DNA of 6,725 nucleotides from a bacterium (lineage in GTDB: Bacteria; Spirochaetota; JAHITG01), in contig JAQTRT010000182.1 of assembly GCA_028711675.1 (NCBI GenBank), positions 1-6,725 of the forward strand, in the 5' to 3' direction. Below are positions 1 to 4,932 of the stretch, in pieces. The translations under genes and the position numbers were made by a program. How positions within the stretch are numbered: the stretch's first letter is position 1; each line of letters begins with the position of its first letter. The notes beneath the pieces were generated by a model, which was not told where the DNA came from, ran no database searches, and saw nothing but the letters and a program-made list of their open reading frames with translations.

Positions 1-1116
1 GGCCCCAATGTGGTGCTTTCAGAGGTTTATACCGGAATTATTTCACCGGGTAACAGTATCCTGTATAATCCGGCCGCTGCTTCCCTTAACAGCAGAGTGG
101 ACCTGAACATAAAAACGGCAGGTTTGACCTTTGAACGGACCTATGCCCGTTTTTATATAGGCACAGCATTAAATTCCCGTAATGGAATAGGTGTCAGTTA
201 TCTCACGTCGGTCAGGGACGATACGGTTCCGGCTGCGGATATCCTTTATCCCGTGGTCAGTAAAGAATCAGCCATGATAGTATCGTATGGCCTTCATCTG
301 GCGAAAAGGCATGATTTTGGAATAAATATGAAATATCTGAAAAACACCCTGAATGCAGAGGAATTAAAAGAGATCGGTTTCGATGTGGGATGGATCCAGT
401 CCCCCTTTGACTCCGGTTTTCTGAAAAATATCAGAATTCATGTCTCTGTAAGCGATTTTTATTCGGTCCGCATATCGGGAGAGGCTAAAGAAAAAACCGC
501 CCCTTATGTTATCCGGGGAGGCAGTATCCTTCCCCTGTTCAACAGCCGGCTTCTGGTGGGGCTTGATTTTAAAACCTCGGAAAGATACGGAAAAAATCTT
601 CTGGACGCAAAGAATTTCAACATAGGATTCAGTACCAGTTACGGCCTGTTCAGGAACCTGAACGTGACATTTGGCTTTGAATCCGATGTTTCGACTTATG
701 CCGGAATAAGCTATACCCCTCCAAGCTGGTACAGGCTGGATTATAAGATAAGCAAAGATTCCAATGGCACTGCATACTGGTTCGGGGTGGATATCAGGCT
801 GGATTCACAGGACCGTACCGAACTGGCAAGGTTTGAAAGATTATATGAAATAGAAGGCGGGGATGAACTGCGCAGCCATTATATCCGGGCTTTGCAATAC
901 AGCTGCCGTAACAGTTATGACGACCTTATTCAGAGCCTTAAGGAGATCATGATAATACTGAAAATAAAACCCGACTATCAGAAAGCTCTGCTCCTCAAGA
1001 AACATGTTAAGGACCGCCTGGCGAGACTGGTCAGGGAATTCGATCAGGATAAAAAAGATACTGTCAGGGAAACGGAGCAGGATACCTCCCATTTATCCAG
1101 TATGCTGATAGAATAA
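1..1116 (+). CDS. PorV/UPF0164-like outer-membrane beta-barrel protein with C-terminal TPR-like helices (5'-truncated by window edge)
   Basis: The reading frame is open to the left edge (codons GGC CCC AAT precede the GTG at 10), so that GTG is not a real start. The visible 371 residues begin inside the N-terminal motif of this family: a short segment with a YNPAA motif near residue 24 corresponds to the NPAG motif of PorV / UPF0164 / FadL-like proteins. Probably only a signal peptide and about 20 residues are missing. Residues about 30-270 are alternating polar/hydrophobic strands rich in Gly and aromatics (for example GIGVSYLTSV, LLVGLDFKTS, WFGVDIRLDS), as expected of an outer-membrane barrel. 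From about residue 280 the protein turns helical and charged. The stretch YIRALQYSCRNSYDDLIQSL, followed by KIKPDYQKALLL, resembles a TPR unit, and the tail is hydrophilic. The role is not known; a periplasm-facing tail suggests protein contacts. It is probably a divergent paralog of the gene at 1381. A terminator follows, so the two are separate transcripts. Confidence 0.72.
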   Translation, partial: GPNVVLSEVYTGIISPGNSILYNPAAASLNSRVDLNIKTAGLTFERTYARFYIGTALNSRNGIGVSYLTSVRDDTVPAADILYPVVSKESAMIVSYGLHLAKRHDFGINMKYLKNTLNAEELKEIGFDVGWIQSPFDSGFLKNIRIHVSVSDFYSVRISGEAKEKTAPYVIRGGSILPLFNSRLLVGLDFKTSERYGKNLLDAKNFNIGFSTSYGLFRNLNVTFGFESDVSTYAGISYTPPSWYRLDYKISKDSNGTAYWFGVDIRLDSQDRTELARFERLYEIEGGDELRSHYIRALQYSCRNSYDDLIQSLKEIMIILKIKPDYQKALLLKKHVKDRLARLVREFDQDKKDTVRETEQDTSHLSSMLIE

Positions 1117-1148
1117 AGTATGCCCGTGAGACCCGGCAGTTATTACAG

Positions 1149-1190
1149 GCCCGGATGCAGGTAATCAGCCCCCTGCTTCCGGGCTTTTTT
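1149..1190 (+). terminator. Rho-independent terminator after the first barrel gene
   Basis: A 13-position GC-rich stem pairs 1149-1161 (GCCCGGATGCAGG) with 1172-1184 (CCTGCTTCCGGGC). It has one T-T mismatch, a 10-nt loop and six T residues at 1185-1190. It starts 32 nt after the stop codon of the first gene, which is the classic arrangement for an intrinsic terminator. It insulates the first gene from the unit that starts at 1381. Confidence 0.9.
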
Positions 1191-1229
1191 ATTTCCGGGA
1201 ACTGGGAAAGATGATTCTGCAATTGTGGA

Positions 1230-1249
1230 ATATTCTACAGACGGAATAT
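1230..1249. repeat. Short inverted repeat, possible upstream activator site
   Basis: ATATTC (1230-1235) and GAATAT (1244-1249) form a 6-bp inverted repeat with an 8-nt spacer. It is centred about 114 bp upstream of the start site predicted from the sigma-54 element at 1327-1343. Enhancer-binding proteins commonly bind dyads at such distances, but the arms are short and AT-rich, so this may be chance. Confidence 0.2.
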
Positions 1250-1326
1250 GCGATTTTTTCCCGGTTAAAAAAAGCGCATTATATCAACAGGTACGTGCTG
1301 TTTTATCATCCTTTTTAAAAAAAGTA

Positions 1327-1343
1327 TTGGCATACTACTTGCT
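1327..1343 (+). promoter_or_regulatory. Sigma-54 (RpoN) -24/-12 promoter
   Basis: The sequence TTGGCATACTACTTGCT fits the sigma-54 consensus YTGGCAYR-N4-TTGCW at every specified position. GG (1329-1330) and GC (1341-1342) are separated by exactly 10 nt. The predicted transcription start is near A1354, giving a 27-nt leader that contains the AGGAGGT ribosome binding site of the gene at 1381. A sigma-70 reading (TTGGCA at 1327 and TATATT at 1347) has only a 14-nt spacer and is poor. Sigma-54 transcription needs an AAA+ activator, which is not encoded in this window. Confidence 0.72.
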
Positions 1344-1359
1344 CTCTATATTGATAGAG
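1344..1359. repeat. Short dyad over the predicted transcription start
   Basis: CTCTAT (1344-1349) and ATAGAG (1354-1359) form a perfect 6-bp inverted repeat with a 4-nt spacer. It sits between the -12 element and the ribosome binding site and overlaps the predicted start site. The position would suit an operator, but the arms are short. The left arm would not be transcribed if the start is at 1354, so an RNA hairpin is unlikely. Confidence 0.2.
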
Positions 1360-1367
1360 CTTAATTC

Positions 1368-1374
1368 AGGAGGT
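1368..1374 (+). promoter_or_regulatory. Ribosome binding site that fixes the start at 1381
   Basis: AGGAGGT lies 6-7 nt before the ATG at 1381. The frame is open upstream to a GTG at 1225, but that codon has no comparable site and would place extra residues in front of an obvious signal peptide. It also lies upstream of the predicted sigma-54 transcript. Confidence 0.88.
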
Positions 1375-1380
1375 ATCGTC

Positions 1381-2643
1381 ATGAAAAATGGAGTTACAAT
1401 CAATCAAATCAAAGTTTCAGTGTTATGCTTTCTCATCAGTATGCTGATTGTGCCGGGACCGACCGGTCTGCAGGGTGAGACACCGGAAATACCAAGCGTA
1501 AGGAATTCCGGCATGGGCGGGATCGCCTGCGCCATGGTCAATAATATCGACGCGGTTTACCAGAATCCGGCAGGAGTGATCGGGATAAACCAGTCGTACT
1601 TAAACCAGGTGCTGCATCTGGACAACCGGACAAACAACGGATTCCTTTCCCAGACTATTATTCTCAAACTGCGGTCTCTGCCGGTAATGGGAGCGACTGT
1701 GAGCCTGTTGAGGAATGACAGGATCAATGACAGGAACCTTTCTTACCACGCTTTTGCCGCTTTCCCGTTCCTTTATGTCTTTTCAATGGGTGTCAGCATG
1801 AACTGGTATAATAAAAAGCAGGTATACAACACCGGTTTAAACATGAACATCCCGTTCGGAGGGTTCATCAACAAGATCGGGATCGCAGTATACGGCAGGA
1901 ATGTCAATATCAATACGGTCAACAATAAGGGATTTGTTGCGCATGCCGTTGAAAATGCCTTCTTTGGGGCACACATCCAGTTAAAACCAGATCATTCCAT
2001 ATTTTATAATTTTACTTACGATTTCGGTACAGTCGCGGATTACAGGAAGGTTTCCTATAAAAACAGCAGAAAATATATCGGCTTTGAACAGATCCTGAAG
2101 TTCGACCAGTTTGAGATTGCCTGGAGAGCAGGTACGTCGCTTCTTAAATATAAGCAGTCCAGTATCACTGCCGGCGCCGGCCTGAAACTGGATTTTCTTT
2201 CCATCGATGTGGCTTGCGTGAAAATGAATAAGGATATCAATTACTCCCTTTCAACAAGTTATAAATTAAACACAAAACATGTGAATAATAAGAAAGCAGA
2301 TGATTCCGTGCCGCCCAGAGAGATCAAAAACCTGGAACATGCCGCTGATTCGGATGCAAGCGGGATCAAATGCCGTATTTCAGTCTATGAAGACCAGATC
2401 GCCGACCGGGTTTACCTGCTGATCGATACGGATAACTCCGGTCAGATCAAATGCTGGAAGATCCATCTGGTCGATACAAGGACCATGATGGTTGTAAAGA
2501 GATACGGGGACAGCGGTGATCCGGGACGCGGCTTTATTCTGGACAATGAAGTGCTGCTCCCCAGTGATTACAGGATAGAGCTTTATTATGAAGGGAAGAA
2601 TGGCTCAAAGGGGAAAACCGAAACTGAATTTTCAAGAAGCTGA
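1381..2643 (+). CDS. Secreted PorV/UPF0164-like outer-membrane barrel protein with C-terminal beta-sandwich-like domain
   Basis: This is a 420-residue protein. Residues 1-32 are a signal peptide: Lys2 and Lys11, then a hydrophobic core at about 12-25, with probable cleavage near Gly32. The mature N-terminus carries the family hallmark at residues 42-65 (NSGMGGIACAM, then VYQNPAG), typical of PorV / UPF0164-type proteins that fold as outer-membrane barrels. Strand-like segments run to about residue 310. A hydrophilic linker follows, then a separate domain at about 328-420. Its pattern (Trp359 in WKIHLVD, a GDSGDPGRG turn, a late DYRIELYYEG strand and NG) loosely resembles FlgD-type Ig-like modules; this is a tentative reading. 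PorV in type IX secretion is a shuttle/anchor protein, but no other secretion component is visible here, so that role should not be assumed. The gene is the first of a likely two-gene operon, 23 bp ahead of the receiver-domain gene, behind a sigma-54 promoter. It differs from the upstream barrel gene in its C-terminal domain. Confidence 0.8.
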   Translation: MKNGVTINQIKVSVLCFLISMLIVPGPTGLQGETPEIPSVRNSGMGGIACAMVNNIDAVYQNPAGVIGINQSYLNQVLHLDNRTNNGFLSQTIILKLRSLPVMGATVSLLRNDRINDRNLSYHAFAAFPFLYVFSMGVSMNWYNKKQVYNTGLNMNIPFGGFINKIGIAVYGRNVNINTVNNKGFVAHAVENAFFGAHIQLKPDHSIFYNFTYDFGTVADYRKVSYKNSRKYIGFEQILKFDQFEIAWRAGTSLLKYKQSSITAGAGLKLDFLSIDVACVKMNKDINYSLSTSYKLNTKHVNNKKADDSVPPREIKNLEHAADSDASGIKCRISVYEDQIADRVYLLIDTDNSGQIKCWKIHLVDTRTMMVVKRYGDSGDPGRGFILDNEVLLPSDYRIELYYEGKNGSKGKTETEFSRS

Positions 2644-2666
2644 AAGAGACCTCCGGGGGGGATATC

Positions 2667-3377
2667 ATGAAAATTATCAGGGATAACAGATATACCATGC
2701 CTGGCCTGTTTAAAATGCCGGATGAACCCGTTGTTTTCTCTCGGGCAGGGCAGTGTCCTGGCGGGGATGATTATGAAAAGGCCTTACACGACCTGGAATC
2801 AGCCAGGAAAAACCTGGCCGGGAAAGACAGGTCTGTCAGGGATCAGGAATTACTGGGTACGATCTCGGAAATAATCAACCGGATCAAAGCCCATTACCAG
2901 AGCTATATGTTCAGCCATGAGGAACTTGGCGCTGTTGAAGAACAGCCCGGAAAAAACAGAAAGGAGGATATGACCATGAACAGGATGCTGATTGTTGATG
3001 ATTCAGAGGAGATCAGGATGCTTATAAAAAGTTATTTCAGGCGGATTACTTCCAACAGCCTGATCCTGGAAACAGATAAAGGGGAGAATGCCCTCGAATT
3101 GTATAAAAAGATAGTACCGGATATCGTGGTCCTGGACCTGATGATGCAGGACAAGAACGGGATCGATGTCATGAAGGAGATACTGGAATACGACCGTCAT
3201 GCCAGGATCATTATTGTGACAGGGTATGATGAAAAGGAATTATACCAGTCCTGCGTCAGACAGGGAGCAAAAGCATTCCTGGTTAAACCTTTTAACTCCG
3301 CTTTTTTTACGTCTGTTTTAAAACCCATCCTGGCTTACCGGGAGGAATTTCATACCTGTCCTCATTATAAACAATAA
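2667..3377 (+). CDS. Response regulator: unrecognised N-terminal extension plus a CheY-like receiver domain
   Basis: This is a 236-residue protein without signal peptide or membrane segment, hence cytoplasmic. Residues about 104-225 are a complete receiver domain. The acidic pair is Asp111-Asp112 (MLIVDDSEE), the phospho-acceptor is Asp157 (VVLDLMM), the switch residue is Thr185 (IIVTGYD) and the conserved lysine is Lys207 (LVKPF). All catalytic residues are present, so phosphorylation by a histidine kinase is expected. No DNA-binding or enzymatic output domain follows; the protein ends about 12 residues after the receiver. Residues 1-103 match nothing I recognise: an irregular first 33 residues, then a charged, probably helical stretch at 34-80. 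The start at 2667 has only a run of seven G (2655-2661) as ribosome binding site. A much better site lies inside the gene before Met104. The gene may therefore encode two products, or 2976 may be the main start. It follows the barrel gene by 23 bp and is probably co-transcribed. No partner kinase is in the window. Confidence 0.82.
   Translation: MKIIRDNRYTMPGLFKMPDEPVVFSRAGQCPGGDDYEKALHDLESARKNLAGKDRSVRDQELLGTISEIINRIKAHYQSYMFSHEELGAVEEQPGKNRKEDMTMNRMLIVDDSEEIRMLIKSYFRRITSNSLILETDKGENALELYKKIVPDIVVLDLMMQDKNGIDVMKEILEYDRHARIIIVTGYDEKELYQSCVRQGAKAFLVKPFNSAFFTSVLKPILAYREEFHTCPHYKQ
2961..2978 (+). promoter_or_regulatory. Internal ribosome binding site and in-frame start before the receiver domain
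   Basis: AAGGAGG at 2961-2967 is followed after 8 nt by an in-frame ATG at 2976 (codon 104). Another ATG at 2970 is too close to be optimal. Initiation at 2976 would give a 133-residue stand-alone CheY-like protein beginning MNRMLIVDDSEE, exactly at the domain boundary. This site is stronger than the one serving the long form. Confidence 0.6.
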
Positions 3378-3389
3378 AAGCGGGGTTCA

Positions 3390-4874
3390 TTATTTGTCTG
3401 TCAGCGTCCTGTGAACTGCTGTCCGCCATCCCTGATACAGGTTCCCGGCAGCGGTTTTCGGCATGCGCGGCCTGAACACCCTTTCCCGGCTCCAGCATTT
3501 TTTTATTTCGCAGGAATTTTTCCAGTAACCGGCAGCCAGACCGGCCAGGTAAGCTGCTCCCAGCGAAGTTGTTTCAATGATCCTGGGCCGGATAACGCTG
3601 ATGCCAAGGATATCAGCCTGGAACTGGCAGAGGAAATTATTCGCCGCAGCTCCGCCGTCGATCTTTAAGTCTTTTATCTTCAGGCCCGAGTCCTTTTCCA
3701 TGGCCAGCAGCACGTCTTTGGTCTGATAACACATGGCTTCGAGGCCGGCACGTACAAAATGGTTTCTGTTCGTACCGCGTGTGATGCCCGAGATGCATCC
3801 CCGTGCTCCCGGGTTCCAGTACGGCGCGCCCAGTCCCACTAAAGCCGGGACAAAATAAACACCTCCGTTATCCGGAACAGAGAGAGCCATCTTCTCCGAC
3901 AGGGCCGCGGAATCGAGTATCTTCAACTGGTCCCTGAGCCACTGAATGGCGGCGCCGGCGATAAAAATAGAGCCTTCCAGGACATAAGCAGGTTTGCCTG
4001 AACCGTCACAGCCCAGTGTTGTAATAAGCCCGTACCGGGAGACCGGGCATTTTTTTCCCGTGTTCATCAGGATGAAGGCGCCGGTACCGTAGGTGTTCTT
4101 CATGGTACCCGGTTCAAAGCATGTCTGGCCGAACAGGGCGGCCTGCTGGTCGCCGGCTATGCCGGTAATGGGAATGCCGGCACTGAGCCTGCCTGTTCCG
4201 GCTGTATGGCCGAAAAGCCCTGAGGAGGCTTTAACTTCCGGCAGGAGGGAAGAAGGAATCCCCAGTTTTTTCAGGATATCCCTGTCCCATTCCAGGGATT
4301 TTATGTTGAACAGCATGGTGCGCGACGCGTTGGTATAATCCGTGGCATGGGATTTTCCGTTAGTCAGTTTCCAGAGGACCCATGAGTCTGTGGTGCCGAA
4401 AAGGACCTTGCCTTTTTTTGCTTTCTCGCGGCTCCCCGGGATATTTTTCAGTATCCATTCGATCTTGGTGGCTGAAAAATAAGCGTCCAGGGGAAGTCCT
4501 GTCCTTTTCCGGATGAAATCCGTCATGCCTTTTATCTTTTTTAATTCCTCGCACCGGCCCGCTGTCCGGCGGCACTGCCAGACAATGGCCGGGCAGAGAG
4601 GTTTTCCCGTTTCCTTGTCCCACAATATTGTTGTTTCCCTCTGGTTGGTAATACCGATAGCTGCCAGGGAGGAGGAAGGAATGGTTCTCAGGACCTTCTG
4701 GATGGAGGAACGGACACTGGCCCATATCTCTTCCGGATCATGTTCCACCCAGCCCGGTCTGGGAAAATACTGCGGAAATTCCTCGTAAGCGCTGGTTATT
4801 TTTTTACCGTTCCTGTCATAGATGATGGCCCGGCTTCCGGTAGTCCCCTGGTCAATGGCCAGAACGTATTTCAT
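3390..4874 (-). CDS. glpK: Glycerol kinase
   Basis: GlpK phosphorylates glycerol with ATP to sn-glycerol-3-phosphate in the cytoplasm, feeding phospholipid synthesis or glycolysis. The 494-residue protein has the usual family length and is a FGGY-family kinase throughout. Visible motifs are the N-terminal phosphate loop at residues 8-15 (DQGTTGSR), ITNQRET with Arg79-Glu80 (glycerol binding), Tyr132, GDQQAALFGQ with the catalytic-base position Asp242, TYGTGAF near 261, the GLGAPYWNPGARG signature at 347-359, and DGGAAANNFL near 406 (adenine/ATP side). No key residue is missing. The start at 4874 is chosen because AGGAGGG lies 6 nt upstream and the protein then begins MKYVLAIDQGTTG like its homologs. 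An in-frame ATG at 4946 would add 24 residues with no family match. No glycerol facilitator or glycerol-3-phosphate dehydrogenase gene is adjacent. The gene ends 12 bp from the convergent response-regulator gene with no terminator visible. It lies 57 bp downstream of the DUF2723 gene and may share its transcript. Confidence 0.97.
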   Translation of the reverse strand: MKYVLAIDQGTTGSRAIIYDRNGKKITSAYEEFPQYFPRPGWVEHDPEEIWASVRSSIQKVLRTIPSSSLAAIGITNQRETTILWDKETGKPLCPAIVWQCRRTAGRCEELKKIKGMTDFIRKRTGLPLDAYFSATKIEWILKNIPGSREKAKKGKVLFGTTDSWVLWKLTNGKSHATDYTNASRTMLFNIKSLEWDRDILKKLGIPSSLLPEVKASSGLFGHTAGTGRLSAGIPITGIAGDQQAALFGQTCFEPGTMKNTYGTGAFILMNTGKKCPVSRYGLITTLGCDGSGKPAYVLEGSIFIAGAAIQWLRDQLKILDSAALSEKMALSVPDNGGVYFVPALVGLGAPYWNPGARGCISGITRGTNRNHFVRAGLEAMCYQTKDVLLAMEKDSGLKIKDLKIDGGAAANNFLCQFQADILGISVIRPRIIETTSLGAAYLAGLAAGYWKNSCEIKKCWSRERVFRPRMPKTAAGNLYQGWRTAVHRTLTDK

Positions 4875-4880
4875 GGATGT

Positions 4881-4887
4881 CCCTCCT
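4881..4887 (-). promoter_or_regulatory. Ribosome binding site of glpK
   Basis: On the minus strand AGGAGGG precedes the ATG at 4874 by 6 nt. This fixes the start and excludes the in-frame upstream ATG at 4946, which overlaps the end of the neighbouring gene. Confidence 0.88.
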
Positions 4888-4932
4888 GAATTAAAGTGAA
4901 TGAACGCCTTTTCCCCGTACCGGCCGGCACCA

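Noticed and set aside
1282..1294. IHF site (TATCAA) between the possible activator site and the promoter
   Set aside because: The second half of the IHF consensus is not matched, so the hit is no better than chance in AT-rich DNA.
1327..1352. Sigma-70 promoter from TTGGCA and TATATT
   Set aside because: The spacer is 14 nt instead of about 17. The same bases fit sigma-54 at every specified position.
1225..1380. N-terminal extension of the second barrel gene from the GTG at 1225
   Set aside because: There is no ribosome binding site there. It lies upstream of the predicted sigma-54 start and would bury a clear signal peptide; the ATG at 1381 with AGGAGGT is far better.
4360..4725. Minus-strand open frame of 121 codons, and similar frames at 4093-4338, 4513-4788, 3411-3668 and 6187-6495
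   Set aside because: All lie inside glpK or the DUF2723 gene in other frames, with no ribosome binding site or recognisable domain. Their composition is that of frame shadows.
4917..4930. Near-palindrome GTACCGGCCGGCAC just after the DUF2723 stop, as a terminator
   Set aside because: It has no loop and no T run on either strand, so it is not an intrinsic terminator. It may simply reflect GC-rich sequence.
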